64,000 bases of DNA from Cheiracanthium punctorium (taxonomy: Eukaryota > Arthropoda > Arachnida > Araneae > Cheiracanthiidae): the NCBI GenBank assembly GCA_038373885.1, contig JAWZYV010013541.1, positions 310,001 to 374,000 on the forward strand. Reading direction: 5' to 3'. Of this stretch, positions 49,387-61,762 are shown piece after piece. Every line of letters starts with the position of its first letter. The first letter of the stretch is position 1. The translations under genes and the position numbers were made by a program. The notes under the pieces are model-generated. The model saw nothing but the letters and a program-made list of their open reading frames with translations, made no database searches and was not told the DNA's origin.

Positions 49387-52090
49387 CTAGCTGAAGTAGC
49401 CGTTCTTCGCACGGAATGGAAATTGTTAAGCCAAGTAATACAAATGGAAAATAAGTCAATAAATATTAAAGATACTTTGACTATAGATTTAATCGCTTAC
49501 AAAACTGTTTTACAATATTCGTTTGGCATATTCTAGCTACACTTGATTTTTTAAAATGTTGTTATGAATGTGCACATCATAATCCACGATTTGCTGTGTT
49601 TATCTTCCTTGTTCCATAAAATATTTCTTCAAAATTGAAATTTCATTAAAATAGTACACTAAGCCTGTTTTAAAATCTTATCGTCCAGGTAATAAAATCG
49701 TCCAGGTATATTCTAACTATATCTTTATTTACACGTATATAGACACCAATATTCCAATGAAATAAAGAGTAGGGTTATGCAATCTCTTGACAAATATGGG
49801 AGATATCGTCAAGCTTGGGGTCCAGTTTGGGGGACTTATTTTTTATGCCTAACTTGTCGATAAATCTACGAAAATGGCAAACCTTAGCGACTTTTCACAT
49901 TTAATCTGGCAACTCTTGAAAAGTAATTCGCCCTTTCACCAGGTAAACAAAAATCTTTCTCTGAAATTAGAAGCTATAAAATACGGGGAAATAACCTTCT
50001 TTTGTGAACTACACCCTATTGAGGTCGAATAAATATATATATATATATGTGTGTGTGTGTAAGTGTGTGTGTGTGTGTGTGGTGTCATTCTATCCTGCCA
50101 CTACCAATACACTACATAATTCGTCTTAGCGCACAAGATGTCAGACTTCGCAAGAGATGCCGCCACTTGCAAGCGTCATCAGTTTCCATGGCAACGAGAC
50201 TAGGGAAATCCCCGTTCTGCTTTTCACGCCAGAGGATTGAAAATGAAATAGATGTTGATCCGAGTGTTCCCAGTTGTTTTAAAGAGACTGTTACTCTAAA
50301 GAGTACTAAAGAGACAGTTAGTTTCAAATTATGTTCCACTTAAGACCAAATCTACTGATGTACAAATGAAAATCCTCCTAACTGACGATGTCCCTATTTG
50401 TTCCACACTCCGCCGATTACCCCAAGCTGAAAAGAAGATTGTTGAAAACCAAATAATGGAATGGCTTGATGCAGGAATTATTCGCTCTAGTTCCTCTAAT
50501 TATTCTTCCCAGTCGTATTGGTAAAAAAGAAAGACCATTCATATCTTCTTTGTATTAACTACAGGCGACTAAATAAAAAGACTGTCGGCGAGCATTTTCC
50601 TCTTCCAGTAATTGATGACGTCATAGACCAGCTCCATTCTGCCCGTGTATTCACTACTCTTGATCTCAAAAACTGTTTCTTTCACGTGGATATAGAGGAA
50701 ACTTCGCGCAATTTCACATCATTTGTTACACACGAAGGTCAGTACGAATTCCTCAAATGTCCTTTCCGCTTGACCAACTCTCCAAGTGTATTCCAGAAAT
50801 ACATTTATACCGTTTTTCGCAAGTTGATAAAAGATGGTAACGCTGTAATCTACATGGACGACCTCATAATTCCTTCCCACGATAAAGCCGAAGGTATTGA
50901 CAAATTGGCACTCGTGTTGCAAACTGCCGCTGATTATGGTCTAGAATTTAATCTAAAAAAATGCCAATTTCTAAAACGTGAAATCGATTTCCTAGGATAT
51001 AGAATTGTCAACGGTAGCCTGTATCCGTCGTCGAATAAGACAAAAGCTGTTTTACGTTACCATGAACCACGATGTACTAAATATGCCCAACGATTCCTTG
51101 GATTAACTAGATACTTTCGAAATTTCATACGAAATTATTCAATTATTGCCAGACCATTAAGCAACCTCCTTAAAAAGGATAATAAATTCAAATTTGGTGA
51201 TGACGAGAGGCATTCTTTTACTCATCTGAAATCTCTACTAGCTGAAAAACCGATTCTTGGGATCTATAACCCAAGTTACGAAACAGAATTGCACACTGAT
51301 GCTAGTTTGGAGGGTTATGGAGCAATTTTGATGCAGAAACCCCCTGGTGAAAGTAATTTTCACCCACGTACTTCATGAGCAAGAAAACATCAGACGCTGA
51401 AAAGAAATATCCGAGTTACGAATTGGAAGCGCTTAAAAAGTTTCGTGTTTACCTTTTGGGGATTCCATTCAAAATAGTAACCGACTGTTCAGCTTTTCAG
51501 AAGACAATGGAAAAACGAGATCTAGCGACATAAAGCAAGAACTTTACGCCTGTTTCTTTTTTCCTCTGAGATATCTAGGGAGATCTACAAAGAACGCTAA
51601 AAAAAATTTTGGCCCTCTTACGCCCGTTCGGATGCGAATTCTAAAGAACCATGAAATTGATTTTTAGGTATTTCTGTTAGTTCTATTTTAAATCAAGAAT
51701 TTTAAAGCTGTCTATTTTCCCTCTGGGATGTGTAGGGAAATGTGAAAAGAACGTTAAAGAACGTTTCGGCCCCTTACAGCCCGTTCGGGAGCGAATTCTT
51801 AAAAATCCTGAAAACGACATTTAGGTTTTTGCATTAGTTACATTTTAAAGCAAAAATTTGCAGCTATATCTCCCCCCCCCCTACAACTGAGATATGATGT
51901 GAAACATGAAAAGACCATTTTGGGCCTCCACCCCCGTCTGGGTTTGAATTTTTAAAAATCGCTTTTTAAATATTGCCTTGGGCACAAAAGCTATAAGTTC
52001 CTAAAATTCCATGTCTATATCTCTGGTAGATTTGGTTGGGAGATGATCGTCAGTCAGTCAGTCAGGACATCTTCCTTTATATAGAGAGAT
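49387..52090 (+). repeat. Interspersed repeat, copy B, containing a Ty3/gypsy fragment
   Basis: It starts CTAGCTGAAGTAGCCGTTCT, the same start as the element at 28371, and ends TTCCTTTATATAGAGAGAT. The 5' monomers (49560-49990) and 3' monomers (51534-51970, AAAGAACGTTAAAGAACGTT) parallel copy A. The segment from about 50030 to 51533, a TA/TG microsatellite plus the pol fragment, has no counterpart in copy A. About 50 bp of the expected repeat is missing there (between ATTGAGGTCGAAT and TAAAGCAAGAAC), suggesting insertion with deletion. Confidence 0.72.
50342..51533 (+). pseudogene. Ty3/gypsy-type pol fragment (reverse transcriptase and start of RNase H)
   Basis: Three collinear pieces lie in different frames. 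50342-50515 covers the RT N-terminal part (EKKIVENQIMEWLDAGIIRS). 50518 to about 51365 covers most of RT, with INYRRLNKKT, FTTLDLKNCFFHVDI, the active site YMDDLI at 50851-50868 and FLGLTRYFRNFI, then the RNase H start TELHTDASLEGYGAIL. About 51369-51533 holds the next RNase H part, ending KRDLAT at TAA 51531-51533. A one-base loss near 50511, another near 51366 and an in-frame loss of several codons in RNase H break the frame. Integrase, protease, gag and LTRs are absent. The active-site residues are intact, but the copy is dead. Confidence 0.93.
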
Positions 52091-54787
52091 TATGTAGTAT
52101 ACAATAACATCTTCTATTATTTATAATGAGATGCAAGTTTTTTTGAAAAATTATCGGTCAGTTACTCATAAAATTAATATAGGAGATTTCTTTCATACTC
52201 GAACCCTTCTGGTTTTAATAAAGAAATACGTGCATTCAAGATTTAAAGTAAGCGTGCACCATTTTCCAAATGAGTTGTAAGATTACTAGCTTCGCATTTA
52301 AATTCAGTAAAAAATTTCGCAGTTACAGGAATTTAAATTCTCCCTTTGCACCTCAAGCAAAGTTTACATCTATCATGCACTCATTGAAAAAAGTATAAGT
52401 GAATTTTCCAATTTAATCTTTGCGAATAATCACTTACTCTTTGTAAAAGCTCAAATTATTAGGAAATATCATTGTTATATATAATCGAACTAATATTTTA
52501 TAACAAACTAGGGGCCAAGGCCCCCTGACTCGCTACGCTCGCTTTTCGTATGAGGCATTCGGCCCCTAATCAGGCTTATTCGTAAAAAAGACATAATTTC
52601 AACAGACAAAACCCGAAGATTGGATCAGATAGAATGTTACTGAGCTACACATTACTTGGTTCTTGCATTGAAGATATTTTGTAATGGGAATCCGTGTTGT
52701 ACGGGTCTTGAGCTATACTCCACCTGGAGTGCGCACTCCGCTTATAATCGCTGGAAAAATTATTTGCACTCCTCAGAAACACAATGATATTTAATGTTGC
52801 CATTCAAAAGTTATATTAATTAGGAGTTAAAGCGTAATAAAATCAGAACATCTGTTTCAGCTGTATTTTTAATAATTTAAAACCAATTGGACACCTTGCG
52901 AATTTGCCACCCATGGCGATTTTTCATTATTTGGCGACTTGCGTATATGTAAAGTTAATAAAAGCTACGGAACAGATAGAATGGCTTGCCACCAATGGCG
53001 AGTTTTCATTATTTGGCGATTTACACATGTTCACAACCTATATTTACTGTTCATTTAAGGTTACCAGAGAACCGTTAGCCATATTTTCATTTACATAATC
53101 GTTTGCAGATTGGCGTACGTAACACCACGATGCTAGCAAATATCCAAAGTGTTCTATAACTGCTATAATTGCATAGTTAACGTCGCCAAATATTTCTACT
53201 GGTAGCAAATAATCCAGCCGGACGAGAATCGGCTTTAAAATATTTTGCATTTTAATTATTTTTCATTTTCAAGATATTAGTTATTCTGTCTTGCAAAAAC
53301 GAATAATCGCTAATTCTAAACTCCTGTTGTCTAAGCGAACTTACTATTTGAAAATTGTCAACTTTGTGTAACACATTTTGAGTTACTTATTTCATATAGT
53401 TTTTATTTTGGCGTAAAAAAAAGCGTAATTCTAACTCATGTTTGTAAATTTCACGCGATTCTAGATACTTGGAAACGCTTTGTTGCAAAGGAATGAATGA
53501 TTTTATGCCAAATCTGGCAACCATTCGATTTAGTTTTTCAGTTTTTTATTAATATCTTCTAAAATAATTCGATTTTCGAAATTTAAATCAGCTTAGCAGG
53601 TTCCTCGGAATTTTTCGAATCTGTGGGCACCTTAGTCGAAACTCAAATCCCTACGGTTTAGGAGGAGATAAGTCAACAAGCTTTGACAGCGCCAGCGGCC
53701 TTTACTTTTTTTTAGAATAGAGAGATACCTTCTAACATACGAAATCAACGTAGCAACTTTGACTTTTACTCGAATACTTTTCTGTGTGAGAGGATATACC
53801 AGTTTTTGAAAAAACGCTGGAAGTACTGATTGCATACCTTCTGCATAAGTTCAATAAAGCTACAAGTTTAAAAGGGTCTCGCTGGATTTTATTACCGAGT
53901 GTTCTCCAAAAGACATTCACTTTCATGAACAAAATTTCGCGTATTTATTTTACAAATAATAGATTTCTTTGAAAAATTTAGAATAAATTAGATTAGTGAA
54001 TGCATAGTTCTTATTTTCTTTTTAATTTTTGTTAAACTTATGTTATAATAACCGAAATTGTTATTTTCATTTCTTTATGTTCTCATATCCCAGGCAAGCT
54101 CATAATATAAGATATTTTTCATAAAAAAATACAGAACTCTTAAAAGAAGAAATAGGTTTCAGACATGAGCAGTCCTATATTTAAGACACTTCATCCTACA
54201 TAAATTTACAACGCCTTTGTCCAAATATTTCGGCGGACATGTATTCAAGGAACATTCTATGCTGGCGTTCTTACCGATCGATCTTTATACAGGCACCTTC
54301 CCCTTCCTTTGTTTTAAACATAAAATTTTTGCGACACTCCTATCAATCTTCATCAACCTGAACGTCAGTCTTTGATAGATTTGAATATAGTCTCCCATCC
54401 TGAGGGTTTTCTCAAGCATGAAATGGAGTGGGCGAAGAGAACGTGTAACCGTTTTAGCGTAAAAGAAGTAATGGCAGAATACAGCCAGATTTCTTGGAAT
54501 AAAATGTGTTACTTGCATGAATACTCCTCGATCTATGAGAAAGAGAATTGAGGTTTTATGTGAAGGTTTTTTTTGGGAGGCGTTTAACTTAATATTTATT
54601 AGTAATTATTACAAGACTGATAAGATAGTTAATCCTGCCAATGTTTTTATATTTCATTATTTTGCATGCCTTTATATTCGCAAGTAAACCTTAAAAAACA
54701 CGAAAATCCTACAATCATTTAACAATTGTTCAAAAATTAAATCCTAAAAGTTAGTAAAATATAGCATCAGTCGAAGAATTTTGGTAT
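52091..54787. other. No recognised gene; small repeats
   Basis: A GC-rich patch at 52507-52570 (GGGGCCAAGGCCCCCTGACT, TCGCTACGCTCGC) looks like the start of another dispersed element. At 52900-53030 there is a two-copy repeat with period ~83 (TGCCACCCATGGCGATTTTTCA / TGCCACCAATGGCGAGTTTTCA, each followed by TTATTTGGCGA). Open frames here, including 54285-54518 on the minus strand, have no recognisable motif. Confidence 0.5.
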
Positions 54788-54788
54788 A

Positions 54789-55226
54789 AAGGGTGTACCA
54801 AAAATAATTGTGATAAATTTCTAGACGGATTTGGGAACCCAAAAGGTTCAGAATCACGTAATATTTAGGGGTTTAGAGATATTGTTTTTATGCAGTTGTT
54901 AATTCCACGAAAAGGAGTTTGTTAAGGAAATTTAAGACCACGATTTATCAAAATCAAATTATTTTTTCATGAAACACACTGAACTAAAATTGATCATTAT
55001 AAAAAAGTATTTAAGTTTGAATTCTATCAAATTCGGTTAATAAACCATTCGTTTTTAAGCTGATAAGGCAGTTAACTAATACATCAAGAATTTATGTAAA
55101 ATGAGTTTTAGCAGGTGCATTGAAAACAATGTTTTTGTCCCCACATTGTTATGGAATTCTGAATACTTTTTATGTTCTCTTACCTCCCCTATAAGAGTGC
55201 CAGTGCATATTTAGGGCATCCTGTAT
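54789..55226. mobile_element. Candidate small MITE with short ends
   Basis: The left end AGGGTGTACCAAAAATAATT and the right end, read in reverse ACAGGATGCCCTAAATATGC, show weak inverted similarity of the common (AC)AGGGTGTCCCAAAA type. The interior is non-coding and I see no clear target duplication. Confidence 0.3.
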
Positions 55227-56847
55227 ATGGAAGTAAAACTGTAAATTTAACACTAAGAGAATCCAAAACAAAAGTAAATACGTATATTTATTATCGATAG
55301 TGTACTTATTGATAGTTTTGGTGTACAAGATTTAGAGCCGGTTATATTTTTTGTAGAAATAAAAAAAAAAGCGATTCTCCAATTTTTATTACTACAAGGT
55401 GCTCTTAAGGGTTTCCTGTAGAAAATTTACTGCCATTGTTATTATTTTAATTTTTTGTCCTTAGTATAGAATCGTTATCTTACAAAAATGTATTTAGTTA
55501 TCCCGTTTTGCAGGTGGGAAGGAGCAGTTGTACTCCACAATATCTGATTTTTTCAAAGATTTCCGTCGGGAAACAGCTTTGAATTAATTCAAATATTTTC
55601 GAGTGTTCAGATATTTGCTTTTATGTTTTTTTTTTTACTTGTATATCAAACTTAAGAACTGATATCCTTTCCTATTTTTTATAGTGAGAAGAATTTAGCT
55701 CTGTGCTTAAGAAAATTAATAAAACATATCCCGTACCTCTACGTGGAATAGTTTCAGAGATATATCAGTTTGAAAATTTTAGCATTTATCGCCAAGGAAT
55801 AAGGGGGTGGTCTCCAAAGTGAGAAAAATTTAATTACTTTTCAGATGAAATTAATTATGTTAATAGTCACTCACAATAGACGCAGTTGACTACTCTAATC
55901 CTAGTTTAGATAGCATTTTCCCATAAAGCACGTCTGACAATTTCTAGTGAAAGTTACCACACAATTTTCTTTTGTCATTTTTGTCATTTTCTTTTACACT
56001 TTTAAATTCTTTCCACATTCAGCGTTGAGTTTTACAGGAAAGGAAACAACCATGTATTTTCAAAGGATATAGTATTATAGTCATTTTGATACCGATGTTA
56101 GAAAAAAAAAGTGTAAATATTTTGACTGGAGAGTATAACTGTAAATGCCTAGACTTTTCTAAAATTCGAAAAAATAAATGCTGTTGTTACAAGAAATTAC
56201 ACCTTAATGTGTTTGTAAAAATTACAGATGTGTGTTCAGTGCCAAGTACTTATGAAAATAACAAATGGTAAATCAATTTTTATTTAAAAGTTTGATGAAA
56301 ACGTAAAACATCATTTTATAGATTGATAAATAAATCCGATGTACAATAATGCATAATATTCACTACAATCACTACATCGATGCAAAATATAAGCATTAGT
56401 ATGTTTCTATCCTAAATCAATTAAAATACGTACTTTCAATATTAAAAATAAAACTTCAATAAAATAATAGAATAATATTTTACATATGATGCAATGAGCG
56501 GAGAGCTATCGTATATCAGGTATTATGTAACATGAAGCTGTTTCATGTATTATTATTTATTTTTCTTTAATGCGTCGTAACATTTTTAATGAAAAATATT
56601 ATTCAAATTCAATGGCAAATTTACCAGAAATATTGTGATTTTCGTTGGGTTATGATAATTCTTGATAGCACAGTAAGTAGAATTTATGCAAAAATATTGA
56701 TTTTTCTCCCTCTTTCGACACAAAAATTAAATAATCAGCGCATGCTTTTTCTGAATAATACGTTTATATACCAGGTGAGTATAATTAAAGTTACCCATTT
56801 TAGACATACGTAGATCTCGTTCTGCTGGACATATTTTGTTGACAATC
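55227..56847. other. No recognised gene
   Basis: AT-rich with chance open frames (for example 56086-56271 and 56589-56813) lacking family motifs. Confidence 0.5.
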
Positions 56848-56859
56848 GGTAAATACTTT
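56848..56859. repeat. Target site duplication, left copy
   Basis: GGTAAATACTTT, identical to 59670-59681, directly abutting the GTTGTTGTTGC tail of the retrotransposon at 56860. Confidence 0.93.
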
Positions 56860-59669
56860 GTTGTTGTTGCTTATCCTCTTTAAAGATCTGACATAAGTCA
56901 GATCAACTCCAATAGATTGTTGACCGACAGAAAGTCTATAACTAAAAGGGGAGCAGATGTTAAGTCCTCCTTAGAAAGTCCGACGCAACTCAGTATGTGC
57001 TCTGGAGAGGCTGGATGATCACAGCGTTTCTTGCAAGTGGGGTGGAATTTCTTGCCGTGTTCGTACGAAAGACACTTAAGGTGGCCACTTTTAAGTCTAG
57101 CAAGTGCAGTCTGGGAGCCACGATCACATTTAATTTCCAGTAGAAAGCCAGGGGATGTTCCGGTGTACCATTGGTGCGCAGGTGGAATGCGCCAAATTGA
57201 ATTTTACAGTTCTTGGTGAGTAAGCGAAACACCAGTGGTCGTTTCGTCCTCACTGCCTTCTTTTGCCAATCTATCTGCAACCTCATTACCACTAATGTTT
57301 ACATGTGATGGGATCCATTGGAGATGGATGTCGTGGTTCTGAGAAAGTTTCTTAAGTTTGAGCAGGATAGATATACTGGTTTCATCGCCTGCAGAGGACC
57401 AGTCACTAAGATGTTGAAGTGCACTGCGGCTGTCCGATAAGATCCAAAGTTCACCAAATTCATAATCAATAGGTAAGATAGCGTCAAGTCCAACATTTAT
57501 TGCAATTAATTCGCTCCTGAAGACAGAACAAGTATCAGGGTTTCGTTGTTTTAATGAAGTCTCAAGATGAGGAGTTCTAATGTAAATACCGCTGCCAGTA
57601 CGATTTTCTGTACGGCTACCATCAGTATAGACCTGCACTGCATCTTTAGGAATGTGACTAATGATTTCCAGGGCCAGTTGCCGAAGATGGTCGTCATGAT
57701 GAGTTTGCTTGTTTGCAGTGGAATTCAGAACAAAGTGGAAGAAAACTTTTGGCATTCCCTCTGAGGGATCAAAATAAGATCTCAAAGATTGAGGTTCAAC
57801 CTCACGAGAGATCAGGTTTTGAGTTTCCGCCAAACTAAAAGGGCTGAATTTCTTAAGTCTTTGATTATTATGCCAGGTGTGCAGATACAAGGAAGTACGA
57901 TGTTGGGAGCCATAGATGTAAATTTTATTAAAGTATTTTACCAAGTTAGCTCTTCTTCGAAGATGCAATGGTTGTAAGTTGGCTTAAGATAGGGCTATAC
58001 CAGAAGGACAGCTATTTTTAAGTTAGAGAATGATTCGAGCGGCACTCAGTTGTACACGTTCTAATTTCTGGAGATTGGTTTCAGACGCGCAGGAATAAAA
58101 AGGGTAGCCATATTCCAGAATAGGTCTTATAAGCGAAATATATGTGGTTCTAAGAGTGATAGCATCAGCTCCCCAATCCCTGCCAGCTAGATATTTAAGA
58201 AAGTTAAGGCGCTTACGAGCCTTTGAAATCAGGTGGTTAATATGCTTGTTGCTGTGGAATTCAGGATCCAGGATGAATCCTAGATACTTGCGATGTTTTT
58301 CATAGGTGAGAGGCTGGGTATCAAAATACAGCTTTGGTTTGTAGTTGTATATATGTTTATTAGTTGTAAAAAATGTCACAATTGATTTAACTGGGTGTAA
58401 AGTCAATTTGTGTTCTGTTGCAAAATCAGAAAGTGCAGTCAAAGTGGAATTGAGGAGTGTTTCAATGTTAGTCACGTCCAAATTACAATATCGTCAGCGA
58501 AGATTGCAATATCGACAAGTTCTGATATCCTCCTCTCGATTTCGGCCAAGAATATGGAGAATAAATTAGGGCTTATGACTGATCCTTGAGGAACGCCCTG
58601 TCCCAGTCTAAAAGGATCCGAAAAAGTCTTGTTGAATTTAACTCTTATGGATCTGTGGTGCAGAAAGTCAGCAATCCAAACTAGGGCAGAACCCCCTAAT
58701 ATTGAAGGAATCGTATAATTTTATGATAAGCTTGTCTTTCCACACCGTATCAAAGGCCTTAGATAAGTCTTGTAAGGCTGCCACGGTATGTCGAGTAGGC
58801 TTGAAGTTTTGGGCGTCTCTGACCTTTTGACAAAAATACAGGACCTGATCTGTGGTACTATGCCCCTTTCTAAAACCATATTGTTCGGGTGGAATAAGAT
58901 GTTCGAGATCCAGAATGTAATGAAGCCTAGCAAGGAGCATTTTTTCCATTAGTTTACAAGTCATACTGGTGAGGGCAATAGGTCTATAGCTCTCGGGAGA
59001 GCTTGCTTCTTTGCCTGGTTTTCTGATGGGAATTACAGTGGCTCTTTTCCAGTCAGCTGGTAGTTGTCCACAGGACCAAGAAAGGTTGACGATATCCAAA
59101 AGTCTATTTTTTCCTATTTGGCCAAGGTTTTCCAACATTTGGCCGTGTATTCCATCAGAGCCAGGAGACTTGGTCAGATCTAAGAAAGCCATAGCACAGA
59201 TCAATTCTTGATAAGAGTACTTTCGTGTGAGTGTGGGGACCCAGAGATCGGTGCTGCGACAACCATTCACAATGTTCATTGCCTTTTTCTTTATAGGCCT
59301 GTCCTCAAAGGAGAAGTTCAATCTGCTAGTGTCTTGATAAAATGAACCCAGTAAATTGGCTGTTGTTTTATCATCAGGAGAGAACTGGCCAGCAGAGTTC
59401 GTTACTGTATTGCAAGTTTCAGATTGCGGCTGTTGTCTGTTTATTCCCTTGATGACATTCCAGAACTTAGAGTCCGACACTCTGGCATCGAGCTTAGTGC
59501 ATAACTCTCTCCATTTTGTTTGCCTTAGTTGCGCGTAAGCGATCTTGATTTTAGCGTTTATTTTATTTAGCTTGGCTCTAGAACTGTTATCAACAGCATT
59601 CTCAGATTCCTGTATCAGGAGCTTTCTCTCCATTAGAAGTGGTTCCAAAAGGGGATCTTTGTGAATGAA
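56860..59669 (-). mobile_element. 5'-truncated non-LTR retrotransposon with 12-bp target duplication
   Basis: The element runs on the minus strand from 59669 to 56860. It starts inside ORF2, upstream of the RT domain (a FIHKDP-type reading begins at the junction). It ends with a short 3' untranslated region and a (CAA)n tail, seen as GTTGTTGTTGC on the plus strand. Identical 12-bp flanks at 56848-56859 and 59670-59681 mark target-primed insertion. The endonuclease half of ORF2 and all of ORF1 are missing, as expected from incomplete reverse transcription. RNase H after RT places it in the I-group of elements, resembling arachnid jockey-type copies I remember. Confidence 0.93.
56898..59669 (-). 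pseudogene. ORF2 pseudogene: reverse transcriptase, RNase H, Cys/His tail
   Basis: 59648-58690 holds the linker and RT fingers/palm: LTKSPGSDGIHGQMLENLG, WKRATVIPIRKPGK, YRPIALTS, YGFRKGHSTTDQVL and motif A ALQDLSKAFDTVW. After a frameshift near 58690, GQGVPQGSVISPNLFSIF and the active site FADD (58490-58501) follow. A second break lies near 58484. The remaining frame runs 58481 to 56898 with nonsense codons at 58021-58023, near 57985 and at 57204-57206. It includes the RT thumb (KYLGFILD) and RNase H: YTDGSRTENRTGSG, SELIAI, ILSDSRSAL and IPSHVNISGNEVADRLA. The Cys/His segment CKKRCDHPASPEHILSC comes next, and TGA is at 56898-56900. All RT and RNase H catalytic residues are visible, so decay is mild. 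Confidence 0.94.
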
Positions 59670-59681
59670 GGTAAATACTTT
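59670..59681. repeat. Target site duplication, right copy
   Basis: GGTAAATACTTT, identical to 56848-56859. It borders the truncated 5' end of the retrotransposon (GTGAATGAA on the plus strand). Confidence 0.93.
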
Positions 59682-61760
59682 ACATCAGCTATGGGTAGGA
59701 GAAATCATAAATAAAAAAAGTAAATAAATTTTGAACGATATAAATTGCTTTTTTTACGTAAAAATGACATTATGTAAATTTGGAGTGTTTTAGATAGGCA
59801 AGTAGTCAATGCCGTAAAATCCTCAATTTGTTTTATCAGAATTGCTGTAATTTATCAAAAGGAATCCAAGAATATAGATGCTAGAAAGACAAACATTTTC
59901 TGTAAGCTTTTTCAAGGGTCGATATATTCCCTGTTTTGCTAAGGGAAATCATACGAAAAACTATCTGCCACAGGAAAGACTACTTTGAGCGGGTAATATT
60001 TAGTTGGTTTTAATGCGTATTCACGTTTCATCTGGAGAAAACCACCCCAAACCCTAGACCGTTAGATCGATAGCTGCACGATAAGTTGAAACTGTGGACC
60101 TACCAACGTTCAATGTCTTACCCAGACAACCATTGGTGGACCTTCGATATTTTCGCAGTGTTGTTCATTATTACTGCAGTTTTTATAAAATAATCTTGAT
60201 AGGCAAATATTCTTCATTGTTTCTTCTCTAAAGATTGGTGAGAAATGATTATATAGTATTGATAAGTGGCCATTTTAAAACGGTCCAGTTTTGAATAACG
60301 CTTTTTGTAAGTGAAAAGTGCCATCTATCGGTGGTAAATTAAACTTTCCTTTTTATTTTAGATTCTTCTCACCTTAGTCTACGCAACATATGTTAACGTT
60401 ATCGGCTCAAGTAAAGTACTTTTTTAAAATCTCAATATGTCCACCATAAAATAGATCTATGAAGGTCTTATCCCAGCAGCATAACTAGTTCAAAACACGT
60501 TCAAAAGAATTCAGCCTGCGTTGTCATAACGTAGGCTGAACGCCTTTTGAACTTGTTGGGCTACAGGGATACCAAGATATTTTTTTTAATAGAAACCGGC
60601 ATGTAAATCTCGCGTGCTTCAGAAGTTCCTGGAAGCTTCATTGGAAAGAAGAAATAATAACAAAGAAAGTAAATGTTCGGATGAATAGAAAGATATATTG
60701 TAGTTTTTCTTTATTTCAAACGTGAAAAGTACATCATTATGTGTGTATGAGAGCTATTGGTGACTTTTGGAACCTTTTTTTTTTTTGGTCGACAAAGCCA
60801 TTTGATACCTCACTAATCCCATTGATAAAAATCGGAATTTTTTAATATAATATGTCATTTCCTAATGATTTTTTAACTGATTCTCTTTTGATGATAATTA
60901 TTCCACTAACTTGAATTCTCAGTGTTGTATGTTTTAGAATTGTAAAATAAAATATTCAACCAGTTTAATAAAGAGTTTGAATCGCGTTTACGTTGGTAAT
61001 TATCAAGATTCTTAAAGTTTGATTTAATTTAATGAATATTTGAATTATTTAGAATATTTCCATTCCGTTCATTTCACGCACAGCTTTGTTTAATAAATCA
61101 TATATGCATATCGTATATCATAGTCTCTAGATGCCAGAGCATTTGTCCTATGACAATTAATTATCTGCAGTTTGTTTACATCTATCACTTGTTGATACTG
61201 GTAGCTGACTGTGATGCAAAACGCTCGCGTTTAGGTTAACAGAGTAATTTCTTTTCATTTTTAATTTTTGTTACGTTAAAAATCTCATCCTGTATCACAT
61301 AAATCAAGTACGACATTTGATGTTGCATTAAAAGTTTCAGATATAATTATTTGTGAAGTTTTTTCTGAAGTTCACTGCATTGCACGCAGTGTGACTGAAA
61401 TTTTCAGGAATTGCAATCGAAGTCCTAAAGATTATCAGACTATTTTCTAAATGATAAATCAGTGACAAACCATGAAATGGAAAAAAAAATGAATAGCATC
61501 CAAGTTGTCTTGTACAACTATATCAATTGTCTGGGTATGAATAACATTTTTCTAGAAATGATGTGTTCTATTAGCGAATTATATAGAATGACAAATTCTA
61601 TAACCGAGAAAGATAATAAAAGAAACTGTCATTCTTTGGAGGCCTAACCATTCTCTTTTATGTTGACCAGATATTAAGTAACTTTGTATTATTGCTTTCT
61701 GTATTTGAAGGAATTAATTTGTCAACTTTTTAAAGGTGAAATACAAGTGTGACAAAAAAT
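59682..61760. other. No recognised gene; dispersed repeat and one hairpin
   Basis: 59995-60070 is the reverse of the short repeat at 46565-46625. The open frame at 61462-61647, upstream of the pogo-type transposase, has no DNA-binding-domain signature I can see. The rest is AT-rich. Confidence 0.5.
60499..60552. repeat. Hairpin with ~24-nt arms and ~5-nt loop
   Basis: GTTCAAAAGAATTCAGCCTG followed by CGTT pairs with AACGTAGGCTGAACGCCTTT followed by TGAAC, around GTCAT. Only a few mismatches occur. It has no obvious transposon borders. Confidence 0.8.
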
Positions 61761-61762
61761 AG

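Noticed and set aside
50047..50343. Open frame before the Ty3 pol fragment
   Set aside because: It begins in a TG microsatellite. Its C-terminal part may belong to the element, but I cannot show a pol or gag motif.
58345..59538. Plus-strand open frames across the non-LTR element
   Set aside because: They are antisense shadows of the ORF2 pseudogene.
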